A stretch of DNA of 44,502 nucleotides, taken from the IMG/VR virus record IMGVR_UViG_3300031669_000061, positions 1 to 44,502 of that record; one strand, given 5' to 3'. The stretch is from a virus. The position numbers and the translations under genes are program-made. Positions 25,279 through 32,203 of the stretch are shown one piece after another. The notes beneath the pieces are model-generated. The model had not been told where the DNA came from. It saw only the letters and a program-made list of their open reading frames with translations, and did not search any database. Numbering within the stretch: the first letter of the stretch is position 1; every line of letters begins with the position of its first letter.

Positions 25279-27045
25279 TTATCCTCCAAGCTCAGATGCT
25301 CTCATACGCTGACCACTAGGTAACTGTGGCGATGCTTCAGGTCTGCCAAGACCAGTTGTAGGTCTAGCAGCTTGTGGTTCAGGCTGTGCTGGTTGCAGCA
25401 TCTGTATAGCCATGTCTGCTGCCATCTCATATAGCTTAGCTCCTTCTGAATCTCCTATCTTAGATAGGTAAGCTGCCTGCTGTCTATAGTACTGAATCAG
25501 AGCAATCACGCTGTTGCTAGGATGAAGTTCAGCTTTGTCTGCTCTAACCTGAGCCCTCTCTTGCAGAGTATCTCCAATATCAGGGAACAGCTTTCCTATT
25601 ACATAGCTGTAGCTCAATACAAAGTCAGGATTCAGCATCCTAGCATTGGTAGCTCTCTGCACTAGGTCGCCAGGAATCTCCACCTCATACTCAGCAGATA
25701 CCATGACATTATCTGGCAGTTTGCTCGGATACTTCCAACCATAAGGCCTAATGCCTCTTTCCCTTATATCTGCCAGATCATCATTGTCCATGTCTGATAG
25801 TGCATCTATGATTGCTTGATGGAAAGGCTTCATTACTTGATTAGCTGATGCAGCTATTTGACTCATAACATAGGAGCTTACTTGACCAGCAAGCGAACCG
25901 TGCATAGCCCAGCTGACTCCACCTCTCTGCATCATAGCTTCAAGGTCAAGCTGAGTACTTCTGAGCTCTAGAGGTATAGGCGGAGTGCCTATGAACTCAA
26001 CAGCATCGTCAGGCCCACCACGAAAGATTGCTCCTCGCCTGAACACATCTTGAGGCTGCACTATAGCCTTACCACTCCTGCTCTTCTCAAATATCCTAGG
26101 CTGAGCAGTGTCTCTTAGTAGCTGTAGACTAAAGCTCCACCACTTATTCCAAGTGCGATAGATATTCTCATTGGTGGCTATGATGGCTTGACCTATCTCA
26201 GCCTTCCAACGCTCAGCAGTTATTTCCTGAGTCTGAAGCTTCAGAGTAGATGAGTATGTTGGCATTACTCCTTCTGACAAGCTGCCCATATCAGGTAGTC
26301 CGCCAACTGGAGCTACATAGATAGGAATCCTCTTAAACCTTGTTTGCCCGAACTTTACTAAGTCTCTACCTATGACTATAGCATTCCAGATGGCTAGGGT
26401 GAAAGGAAACTCATCTGCTACCTCAGTCCACCAGTAGTCATAAACAGGCACATCTGTTCCAGCTGATGCCCTCCACTGTGGGTAAGGACTATTGAAAGCC
26501 CAGTTATTCTTCTTGGCCATATTGATAGCTTGCTTAGAACTAATCTTGTAGATGCGAGCTACCTCATCTAATCCTAGCATTCCATCCCACATAGGATATA
26601 CTTCCATAGGATTCAGAGGCTCCTTGTAAGTTCTGCTACCATCATCAGAGTTGATGCTGAACATAGCATACCAGCCAGTAGCTAACATAAAGCCTATGAA
26701 AGTTGCCATCATGCTCTGTCTAGGATTAGAACGGCGGAAGTTATTCTTAGCATCTTTCCAGCTAACCTTGAAGTAGCGGCTAACTTCTGCTACTGCACTA
26801 GATACTTCAAGGTCAGCTATGTCATAGTCCTTGACTCTGTGAGGTATGTTGGTGTCAAGGAGATGAGATACTAGATTGTATAGAGCTCTCGGGTCATTAC
26901 CTACAAATGATTCCATCTTGTCTGTCTTGAGCTCATCAATCATCTCAATCATCCTGTACCACCGCTTCATAGCATCATTTCTGGGCGCCCAGTAAGTTCG
27001 TAGCTCTTTGCAACGACTGATTACTATTTCAGCTTTATCTGCCAT
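25279..27045 (-). CDS. Portal protein
   Basis: A 588-residue protein two genes downstream of the large terminase region and directly upstream of the giant gene. The sequence has the portal pattern: a helical N-terminus, NPMEVYPMWDG wing strand, clip-like beta region, and a long helical C-terminal part (LRSTQLDLEAMMQRGGVSWA, SSYVMSQIAASANQVMKPFH) resembling the stem and crown of short-tailed phage portals. It ends with a Pro/Gln-rich tail. Portals form the dodecameric DNA entry ring at one capsid vertex. It starts behind AAGGCGGTGTTTC and overlaps the upstream 78-residue gene by 11 bases. Confidence 0.8.
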   Translation of the reverse strand: MADKAEIVISRCKELRTYWAPRNDAMKRWYRMIEMIDELKTDKMESFVGNDPRALYNLVSHLLDTNIPHRVKDYDIADLEVSSAVAEVSRYFKVSWKDAKNNFRRSNPRQSMMATFIGFMLATGWYAMFSINSDDGSRTYKEPLNPMEVYPMWDGMLGLDEVARIYKISSKQAINMAKKNNWAFNSPYPQWRASAGTDVPVYDYWWTEVADEFPFTLAIWNAIVIGRDLVKFGQTRFKRIPIYVAPVGGLPDMGSLSEGVMPTYSSTLKLQTQEITAERWKAEIGQAIIATNENIYRTWNKWWSFSLQLLRDTAQPRIFEKSRSGKAIVQPQDVFRRGAIFRGGPDDAVEFIGTPPIPLELRSTQLDLEAMMQRGGVSWAMHGSLAGQVSSYVMSQIAASANQVMKPFHQAIIDALSDMDNDDLADIRERGIRPYGWKYPSKLPDNVMVSAEYEVEIPGDLVQRATNARMLNPDFVLSYSYVIGKLFPDIGDTLQERAQVRADKAELHPSNSVIALIQYYRQQAAYLSKIGDSEGAKLYEMAADMAIQMLQPAQPEPQAARPTTGLGRPEASPQLPSGQRMRASELGG

Positions 27046-27271
27046 GAAACACCGCCTTGATTAGAATGACTATTGTAATTATGCCTATGCCTCGCCCTAT
27101 GTTATAGTAGTGATATTCTTTGCTCATTTCCTTCTTTGCATATACTGTTATAGGAAACCGAGATGGGATAGATAAGCAGACCATCTCAGCCCAGCCAATC
27201 CAGAAGGAGTGCCACTCTCGGCAAACCTGCTCAGGCTCTTTGCCAGTTAAGTAAGCTATCCACTCAAACAT
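27035..27271 (-). CDS. Small membrane protein (78 aa)
   Basis: The product has an N-terminal amphipathic part with several Trp residues (FWIGWAEMVCL) and a C-terminal hydrophobic helix (GIGIITIVILIKAVF) that should span the membrane. There is no clear family. It starts two bases after the stop of the upstream gene with a poor ribosome site, so translation is likely coupled, and it overlaps the portal gene start. Together with other small membrane proteins nearby it could serve lysis or membrane interaction. Confidence 0.5.
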   Translation of the reverse strand: MFEWIAYLTGKEPEQVCREWHSFWIGWAEMVCLSIPSRFPITVYAKKEMSKEYHYYNIGRGIGIITIVILIKAVFHGR

Positions 27272-27272
27272 T

Positions 27273-27734
27273 CTAGCCGCACAGTAACATTAGCTTCCAC
27301 TCATCTGGAACATCGTAAATCTCATCTGTCTGAGGCTCAATGATCTTTACCTCTCCATCTTTGTAGTAGCTTATGATAGCATGGCCTCCTTCAAGCATTG
27401 AGACCCAAGTGATGAAGATTGGCATAGCAGCCGTCTCTGGATTCTGATGGAACACGCCCATAAGGTTGAAAGTGAAATCATCACAGTCATACCATTCAGT
27501 CTCATAGTCCTCTCTGTCGCCGAGGTCAGCATCCAAAATCATCTCAATTAGCTCTTCGTCTGCTTCTTTGTAGTAGGCATCTGCAAACTGGAACTCTGAG
27601 GCAAATCCAAACACTCGTTGTAGCCACTGTAGCCAGCCTGCATCTGACATACCAAAGGCTTTTCTGTAAGCTGACTCTATAGTGGAGTAAAGGATTTCAC
27701 CTCTAACTGTATTTTCTGGCTTCAATCTTACCAT
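27273..27734 (-). CDS. Cysteine peptidase/transglutaminase-like protein
   Basis: The 153-residue product has the motif pattern of the papain/transglutaminase-like fold: a DCDDFTFNLMG helix with the candidate nucleophile Cys, then a GGHAIISYYKDG strand with the candidate His, and a following IIEPQTDEIYDVP strand that could supply the acidic residue. Proteins with DCDDFA, GHA and EPQT are known from phages and bacteria, with largely unproven function; cleaving peptides or amide links is plausible. It sits beside holin-like genes, so a lysis or entry role is possible. It starts behind TAAAGGAGGACGA. Confidence 0.55.
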   Translation of the reverse strand: MVRLKPENTVRGEILYSTIESAYRKAFGMSDAGWLQWLQRVFGFASEFQFADAYYKEADEELIEMILDADLGDREDYETEWYDCDDFTFNLMGVFHQNPETAAMPIFITWVSMLEGGHAIISYYKDGEVKIIEPQTDEIYDVPDEWKLMLLCG

Positions 27735-27744
27735 TCGTCCTCCT

Positions 27745-27882
27745 TTAACAATCTAGTAGCAATTCCACTAACTTAATAAGTGCTGTTCCTATCACAACAT
27801 ATGCTACTGCAATAGTGATTATAAACAGTAGAATATAACAGAATAGGCAAGCTGTATCAATCTTGTTTCCTTTCTTGAACAT
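27745..27882 (-). CDS. Small single-span membrane peptide (45 aa)
   Basis: An ATG at 27882, inside the end of the holin-like gene, opens 45 codons to a TAA at 27745. After a basic start (MFKKGNKIDT) the peptide has a long hydrophobic helix (ACLFCYILLFIITIAVAYVV), then a short amphipathic end. It lies ten bases before the next start. Its layout fits a small holin-associated or antiholin-like peptide; this is a guess from topology. Confidence 0.5.
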   Translation of the reverse strand: MFKKGNKIDTACLFCYILLFIITIAVAYVVIGTALIKLVELLLDC

Positions 27883-28057
27883 GAGTAACTGCCCTCTCAA
27901 CGAACCACCAACTTATTATTGGGATTGCTAAAGACAAGAACCATGTAGGCGGTTCAATACCTTCAACTACAATCTGAGCAATCACAGCAGCAAATATGGC
28001 GGTTACTATTGGACGAGTAACGGCTCGTACTATCCCTGCAAATTGACTATCATTCAT
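27857..28057 (-). CDS. Holin-like protein, two membrane segments
   Basis: The 66-residue product shows two hydrophobic helices (IVTAIFAAVIAQIVV and FLSLAIPIISWWFV) joined by a short EGIEPPT turn, with a charged C-terminus (RAVTHVQERKQD). Size, topology and the charged tail fit class II holins. It follows the large terminase gene and overlaps another membrane peptide. Starts behind GGGGGAGACAGA. Holins form the lethal membrane lesions that release endolysin, but no clear endolysin is in this window. Confidence 0.6.
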   Translation of the reverse strand: MNDSQFAGIVRAVTRPIVTAIFAAVIAQIVVEGIEPPTWFLSLAIPIISWWFVERAVTHVQERKQD

Positions 28058-28075
28058 TCTGTCTCCCCCAGCTTA

Positions 28076-29746
28076 TTATTTACCCCAAGAGTCATCCCAG
28101 CCTGCCGAGCCAACATAACCTCTCTGTATTGGTTGAGCGCTCCTACAAACTATAGCTATTGCTCCACAGTCATGATGATCATCTGCACCTACTACTATTA
28201 TACCACTCTTGACCGAGTTATTTCGGCGGATGTTCTTGCACTGGCTCCAGAATCTGATATCCTGACAATCCATATCGTCCATGTGTCTATTGACTTCTGT
28301 TATCATGTAAGGCTTAGTAGACAGGTTAGTCTGCCAGCCTACAGATCTGACTAGCTTACCTGTTCTGACATCCTCTCGCCAGTAGAGGTCAGGATAATCC
28401 CTAAGATGGCTAACAATATCTAGATTGTCTTCTGGTGCTATTACTCCATGATTGTAATAGTGAGCTACTACTTTCATATACTCAGCCATCTCCCACTCAT
28501 CATAGAAGCCAGCTAATGTAGCACAGTGCTGCATGATGGGAGGGATCTCTTTGCCATCCTTATCCTTATAGCCATCAGCAAAAGTCCACACCTGCCCTAC
28601 AGATTCAGATATCTTACCTTTGCCTGGGTCAATAGGAATGATGTAGCCTTTGCCTTCCTCCACATCATGCCAGATGTCTAGTGTAGCTGAGGTGCTATTC
28701 TTAACATTTATTATGTTCTTTTGAATAGGAGCTGGAATACACTGTCTAACCTTATCAGATATGATGTCAGAACTATAGGCTTGGTCTCCAGCTACCAAGA
28801 AACAAGTCTCGTCGTCCTCAGGAAACTCCTGCTCCATCAATAAAACTGTATCTCCACTTCTGCGTAGGCTGGCCATCTCAGCTCTCTTGTATCTCCTCCA
28901 TCTGAGCTTAGCCATTGCCTCATGCTCTTCGAAGCCATAGGATGCTAAGAACAGTCTCATCAGCAGAACCTCACTAGATTGTAGATTAGGCAGTGGATCC
29001 ACATTATCTCCATCAAGACAGAATGGATCCTCAGGATACATTACATACTCAGGATGTATGAACCAAGGATAGAAGTGATGCCGGTAAACTGACTTAGCTA
29101 CTACTGTTCCTTCCTTAGCTGCCCTATATATCTCACAGTGAGGATTATCCTCTCCGTTAGCTGTAGACTGTATTCTGATCTTAGTACCAAGTTTTGTAGG
29201 TACTCGCTGAACTGCTGAGCTAAATACTAATTCATGAGTACCTATTAGCCAGAATCCATACTCATCTAGCAGCAGATTATGTATTGCTTCTCCCCTACCA
29301 AGTGTATAACTTCTAGATGTAAAGATATACATGACAGAGTAGAAATTAGTATCCTTATCCTCCCATGTTAGTTCTTCAGCACCCTTATGCTCCAGCTTAG
29401 GAATTGATGGAATCTTTCTGGATAAGAACTGGTGAAATCGCTTGGCTTTCAGAATTAGCCGCTTAGCACTAGTCTCATCATAGCTGATGATAACTGAAAC
29501 AGTTCCACTGATAGTGATATTGTCTAGATAGAAGTCAGCTAGATGATAGGATGTGGCTCCTACCTGAGCAGGCTTTACATAGACATCTCTAGGCCCTGAT
29601 GTCTCCAGCATATCAAGTTGAATAGGATTGAGAATGAAAGGCACAAGCTTACGCTCCTTATTCTCTATCTGGAGCATTGTCTCCATCATAAGTCTACGAT
29701 TGGAGAATAAAGCTCTTAAGGCATCATCATGAGTTGCAACTGCCAT
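28076..29746 (-). CDS. Terminase large subunit (TerL)
   Basis: A 556-residue packaging motor and nuclease. The ATPase part has a deviant Walker A, VYVKPAQVGATS (55-66), with the lysine upstream of the glycine loop as in lambda gpA, and Walker B HNLLLDEYGF (Asp161, Glu162). The C-terminal RNase H-like nuclease has IPIDPGKGK (Asp373), IAPEDNLDI (Glu439) and a final DDHHDCGAIAI acidic motif. Length and motif order are normal for TerL. It cuts concatemers and drives DNA into proheads through the portal. It follows a small membrane protein gene and has a weak ribosome site (AAGAAGT), so translation may be coupled. Confidence 0.92.
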   Translation of the reverse strand: MAVATHDDALRALFSNRRLMMETMLQIENKERKLVPFILNPIQLDMLETSGPRDVYVKPAQVGATSYHLADFYLDNITISGTVSVIISYDETSAKRLILKAKRFHQFLSRKIPSIPKLEHKGAEELTWEDKDTNFYSVMYIFTSRSYTLGRGEAIHNLLLDEYGFWLIGTHELVFSSAVQRVPTKLGTKIRIQSTANGEDNPHCEIYRAAKEGTVVAKSVYRHHFYPWFIHPEYVMYPEDPFCLDGDNVDPLPNLQSSEVLLMRLFLASYGFEEHEAMAKLRWRRYKRAEMASLRRSGDTVLLMEQEFPEDDETCFLVAGDQAYSSDIISDKVRQCIPAPIQKNIINVKNSTSATLDIWHDVEEGKGYIIPIDPGKGKISESVGQVWTFADGYKDKDGKEIPPIMQHCATLAGFYDEWEMAEYMKVVAHYYNHGVIAPEDNLDIVSHLRDYPDLYWREDVRTGKLVRSVGWQTNLSTKPYMITEVNRHMDDMDCQDIRFWSQCKNIRRNNSVKSGIIVVGADDHHDCGAIAIVCRSAQPIQRGYVGSAGWDDSWGK

Positions 29747-29748
29747 AG

Positions 29749-29991
29749 TTACTTCTTACCGTTCATTCTTTCTAGGACTGTAGTTAATCCTACAAGAGCC
29801 GCCGTATTATCCTTACGACCTATCTGGTCTTCCTTGATAATGCCGCTTAGTCTGTCCTCCATGAATATCCTATCCTCACGAAGTCGGTTCTCACTAGACT
29901 GTCTATCCTTCCTATACATTATAAAGATTAGCGCTGCAAGTGCTCCGCCTACACCAAGACTACAAACAGCTTCTACTAATCCAAAATCCAT
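29749..29991 (-). CDS. Membrane-anchored coiled-coil peptide (80 aa)
   Basis: The product begins with one hydrophobic helix (VCSLGVGGALAALIFIMYR) and continues as a highly charged helix (KDRQSSENRLREDRIFMEDR) to the end. This is the layout of small holin/UviB-like or spanin-like phage peptides. It sits between the terminase subunits and starts behind ACAAGGAGTAGATA. A role in lysis or membrane anchoring is inferred from topology only. Confidence 0.55.
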   Translation of the reverse strand: MDFGLVEAVCSLGVGGALAALIFIMYRKDRQSSENRLREDRIFMEDRLSGIIKEDQIGRKDNTAALVGLTTVLERMNGKK

Positions 29992-30179
29992 TATCTACTC
30001 CTTGTCCTTACTGCTAGCTTTGCTCTACTAGCAATAGGCGGTTTGCTATATCTTTGGCGACTTCTGGTTACCCTGCCCACACTGCGAGTCTCTCTGATAC
30101 CGACACGACTCAGTTGAGCTCTTTGGATATTCCTACGAGAAGCATTTAATACTTTAGCTGTTACTGGTCTTCTCGCCAA
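29991..30179 (-). CDS. Arg-rich basic peptide (62 aa), TTG start
   Basis: The product is extremely basic: about a quarter of its 62 residues are Arg, with scattered Ser, Val and Thr and only one acidic residue. It looks like a nucleic-acid-binding or DNA-condensing peptide, similar in composition to a protamine. It starts at a TTG behind AAGAAGGAGATCA and overlaps the small terminase gene by 26 bases. A role in packaging is inferred from its place between TerS and TerL. Confidence 0.5.
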   Translation of the reverse strand: MARRPVTAKVLNASRRNIQRAQLSRVGIRETRSVGRVTRSRQRYSKPPIASRAKLAVRTRSR

Positions 30180-30771
30180 TGATCTCCTTCTTGTCCAGCC
30201 TGCCTGTTAGCCTCATTGTATCAGTCCTACTGAACTCAATTCCAGATGATGCTATAGCTGCTTGATTCTCCGCTACAAACTTAGCAAAGTTGAATCCTGC
30301 ATCTCCTACTCCTCGCATGACTTGCTCTAGTATCTGCAACTGTTGTGGAGTGTAGGCTGAGCGCATCTTGAGCAGGTATTGATGATCTTGACCAGACATC
30401 ATAACTGAGCCATCAAAATCTGGACTAGAACTATCCATTCCTAGTGCTGTTCTCAGTATTCTATAATCCTTCTCCAGTACCATCCTGAAATTGCGGAAGA
30501 AGTCCAGCTCAATGTATTCTCTGCATAGCTCCTTGCGTATCTCTGGCACCTTAAGCTCAAACACGGAGAAGTCGTCATCTTGTCTCTGCTCCTCTAGCCA
30601 GTCAATCCTCAGCCCTAACATATAGAGAGATTCTTCAACATTAAAGCCGCAAGCTAGATAGCCTAGATACTTTGCTCGGTTATCATCTTTCCTCCAAGGA
30701 ATCAGTGTAGTAGCAATGCTAACTTGTTTAGGTGTATCAGAGTTAGGAGGCAGTACTTCAGGATCGCTCAT
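30154..30771 (-). CDS. Putative terminase small subunit (TerS)
   Basis: A 205-residue protein, first gene of the late block and two genes before TerL. Residues 35-65 (YLGYLACGFNVEESLYMLGL and onward) look like a helix-turn-helix that could recognise the packaging site. The centre is helical (FFRNFRMVLEKDYRILRTAL, YTPQQLQILEQVMRGVG) as in TerS oligomerisation domains. Family cannot be fixed by eye, so the call leans on position. Its ATG is six bases downstream of a -10 box, so its mRNA is probably leaderless. Confidence 0.65.
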   Translation of the reverse strand: MSDPEVLPPNSDTPKQVSIATTLIPWRKDDNRAKYLGYLACGFNVEESLYMLGLRIDWLEEQRQDDDFSVFELKVPEIRKELCREYIELDFFRNFRMVLEKDYRILRTALGMDSSSPDFDGSVMMSGQDHQYLLKMRSAYTPQQLQILEQVMRGVGDAGFNFAKFVAENQAAIASSGIEFSRTDTMRLTGRLDKKEIIGEKTSNS

Positions 30772-30777
30772 ACTAGT

Positions 30778-30806
30778 AGTATAACATATTGAAGTAGCGG
30801 TGTCAA
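30778..30806 (-). promoter_or_regulatory. Late promoter P1, leaderless (TerS operon)
   Basis: On the minus strand TTGACA (30806-30801), 17 bases, then TATACT (30783-30778) with TG-T extended -10. Only six bases (ACTAGT) lie between the -10 and the TerS ATG at 30771, so transcription would start at or beside the A of the start codon. There is no ribosome site. Bases ATCCTTGACA and TATGTTATACTA are identical to promoter P2. Confidence 0.8.
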
Positions 30807-30852
30807 GGATATTATGACATACAATTATTTATTTACATAGTGCATAAGCCAG

Positions 30853-30881
30853 TTGACAATAGATGCTGGATGTGATATAAT
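30853..30881 (+). promoter_or_regulatory. Divergent promoter for the small-gene operon
   Basis: TTGACA (30853-30858), exactly 17 bases, then TATAAT (30876-30881), with TG-A extended -10: a full consensus sigma-70-type site. It points away from promoter P1; 46 bases of A+T-rich DNA separate the two -35 boxes, a natural place for a regulator. The first gene starts 31 bases downstream behind AAGGAGGTTAATTAAG. Confidence 0.88.
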
Positions 30882-30912
30882 AGGGTGTAATCAAATAAGG
30901 AGGTTAATTAAG

Positions 30913-31092
30913 ATGATAAAGAATAGATACGAGGATTGCAAGCTAGCCTGTGCCAACTGTGGAGATGCAAAACATCTAATGCAAGTAGCTCATAGAAACG
31001 ATGATGATTCTGTAGTTGGTTATGTGTTCCTTTGCAAAGAATGCTTACCTATCATCGAAGGCAAATACAGCGTATATCTTAAGAAGGAATAG
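30913..31092 (+). CDS. Zinc-ribbon mini-protein (59 aa)
   Basis: Starts with an ATG behind AAGGAGGTTAATTAAG; an apparent upstream extension lies in the promoter and is not real. The product has CANCGDAKHLMQVAH and FLCKECLPI, so two CxxC pairs 23 residues apart form a likely zinc ribbon. The rest is charged. First gene after a consensus promoter, so probably expressed early. Function unknown; DNA or protein binding is plausible. Confidence 0.65.
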   Translation: MIKNRYEDCKLACANCGDAKHLMQVAHRNDDDSVVGYVFLCKECLPIIEGKYSVYLKKE

Positions 31093-31095
31093 TCC

Positions 31096-31182
31096 ATGAA
31101 TGGCAGCAGAAGATGTAGCAACAGCCAGCGTGCCATGAACCTCATTAGACTCCATATTAGAATTCAGATAATAATGGGATGA
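31096..31182 (+). CDS. Very small basic reading frame (28 aa), doubtful
   Basis: An ATG four bases after the previous stop, with AAGGAA upstream, opens 28 codons rich in Arg, Ser and Ile. There is no motif. The position and weak ribosome site allow translation, but chance cannot be excluded. Between 31093 and 31351 this and the amber-interrupted frame are the only coding signals I see. Confidence 0.25.
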   Translation: MNGSRRCSNSQRAMNLIRLHIRIQIIMG

Positions 31183-31197
31183 GGAGATAATACACTC

Positions 31198-31362
31198 ATG
31201 ATAGCGAGCCCTAATGACCCAGTTGAGAAGGTACCAGAACTATCCTGGTATGAGATGGATGGAGTTCCTAAGTTTAATGTGATATAGACTGAGATACCTA
31301 GGCATCCCATAAAGACCTGCTATGAGTGGGCTAAGGAGTTAGGAATATCTTATGAAATGTGA
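31198..31362 (+). pseudogene. Small gene interrupted by in-frame TAG
   Basis: From an ATG behind GAGGAGATAATACACTC the frame reads protein-like sequence ending FNVI, meets TAG at 31285-31287, then continues in the same frame as TEIPRHPIKTCYEWAKELGI to a TGA at 31362 that overlaps the next gene. Both halves look coding, with the second one overlapping the following start as is usual here. This suggests a nonsense mutation splitting a 54-codon gene, or two short genes. Other genes end normally with TAG, so general recoding is unlikely. Confidence 0.4.
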
Positions 31363-31552
31363 GATATGTGCTAGAGATAATCTAACTGCTCAAGAGCTAG
31401 CAGTACATAGGAAGTACTTCCATGGTCAAGTACCACAAAGACAGCAAGCACAGAAGGTTGTAGCTGGAGTCTGTCCAGAATGTGGTGTAACACTGATGTA
31501 TCAAGAAGGCTGTGTAAACTGCCCATCCTGCGGATTCAGTAGGTGCGGATAA
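31352..31552 (+). CDS. Zinc protein: C2H2 finger plus ribonucleotide-reductase-tail-like ribbon
   Basis: A 66-residue protein. Residues 1-25 hold CEICARDNLTAQELAVHRKYFH, a classical C2H2 finger spacing, cut here into two cysteines and two histidines. Residues 40-66 hold CPECGVTLMYQEGCVNC followed by PSCGFSRCG. That second ribbon strongly resembles the C-terminal zinc domain of class II ribonucleotide reductases, which carries the thiols that re-reduce the active site. Whether it works alone or binds DNA is unknown. Confidence 0.65.
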   Translation: MKCEICARDNLTAQELAVHRKYFHGQVPQRQQAQKVVAGVCPECGVTLMYQEGCVNCPSCGFSRCG

Positions 31553-31554
31553 GC

Positions 31555-31743
31555 ATGAGTGATAGACTAGAAAGTACAATTACCCTTCGTCAGCACTATA
31601 TGCTATTCTCCAAGCTAAGAGTGAAGGATATAAAGTATGAGGACATACCACTCGAAGTAGACGGCATGGAGATAGATATGCAGGCATTCTTCAGTGTATT
31701 ACAGAAGGAGATCTATGCTCATTCAGCAATATGGGTGAACTAA
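31555..31743 (+). CDS. Hypothetical protein (62 aa)
   Basis: I take the ATG at 31555, two bases after the previous stop; a GTG at 31543 would overlap the zinc protein and has no better ribosome site. The product is an alpha/beta mix (HYMLFSKLRVKDIKYEDIPL, EVDGMEIDMQAFFSVLQKEI) without cysteine or catalytic motif. No family is recognised. Confidence 0.5.
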   Translation: MSDRLESTITLRQHYMLFSKLRVKDIKYEDIPLEVDGMEIDMQAFFSVLQKEIYAHSAIWVN

Positions 31744-31744
31744 A

Positions 31745-32203
31745 ATGGATATCTGGCTAACAACTTGTCGTAAGACTGTTCCTGCTTGCTCCCATTGCAA
31801 AGAGCCTATTAAACTAGGCGAAGTTATGGTAGTAGGCAAGTCATGGTTCAGATCCTCACAGGAAGGAGGTGAAGTAAAAAGATGGGTAACGAACTTTCGC
31901 TGGCATGCTCAGAAGCAGCCCAACAATCTGTGCTGTTGGCTGGTATCAGGACTAGAGTATCTAACAGCCCACCCATACATAGAGACAAGAGGAAGAAGTC
32001 GACTACAGCTATCACAAGAGCAAAGAGATGCTCGACTAAAGCTTCTCCGTCAAAGAGCAAGACTGGTGCAAAATCTAAAGTATCTAATGGAAGCGCCTCT
32101 AAACGACAAGGATCTCGACAGCATGATAAGAATAGGAAGCAAGATAGAGGAGCTAAAGGAAAAGATAAAACCATTGGGAGGAGTTCCGCAGAGTTGGGAA
32201 TAG
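31745..32203 (+). CDS. Hypothetical Cys/His-containing protein (152 aa)
   Basis: Residues 1-75 carry CSHCKEPIKLGE, WHAQKQPNNLCCWL and a second His, a set that could bind zinc; the pattern resembles PARP-type or phage zinc-ribbon proteins where C-x-x-C is followed by H-x(n)-C. The C-terminal half is a charged helix rich in Arg, Leu and Gln (QEQRDARLKLLRQRARLVQN). Its downstream 320 bases are overlapped by another apparently coding frame. Function unknown. Confidence 0.6.
   Translation: MDIWLTTCRKTVPACSHCKEPIKLGEVMVVGKSWFRSSQEGGEVKRWVTNFRWHAQKQPNNLCCWLVSGLEYLTAHPYIETRGRSRLQLSQEQRDARLKLLRQRARLVQNLKYLMEAPLNDKDLDSMIRIGSKIEELKEKIKPLGGVPQSWE

Noticed and set aside
31285-31287. General recoding of TAG to an amino acid
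   Set aside because: Many clear genes end with TAG (for example 790, 6360, 39590 and 40562), so TAG is a normal stop; only the one small frame reads through it.
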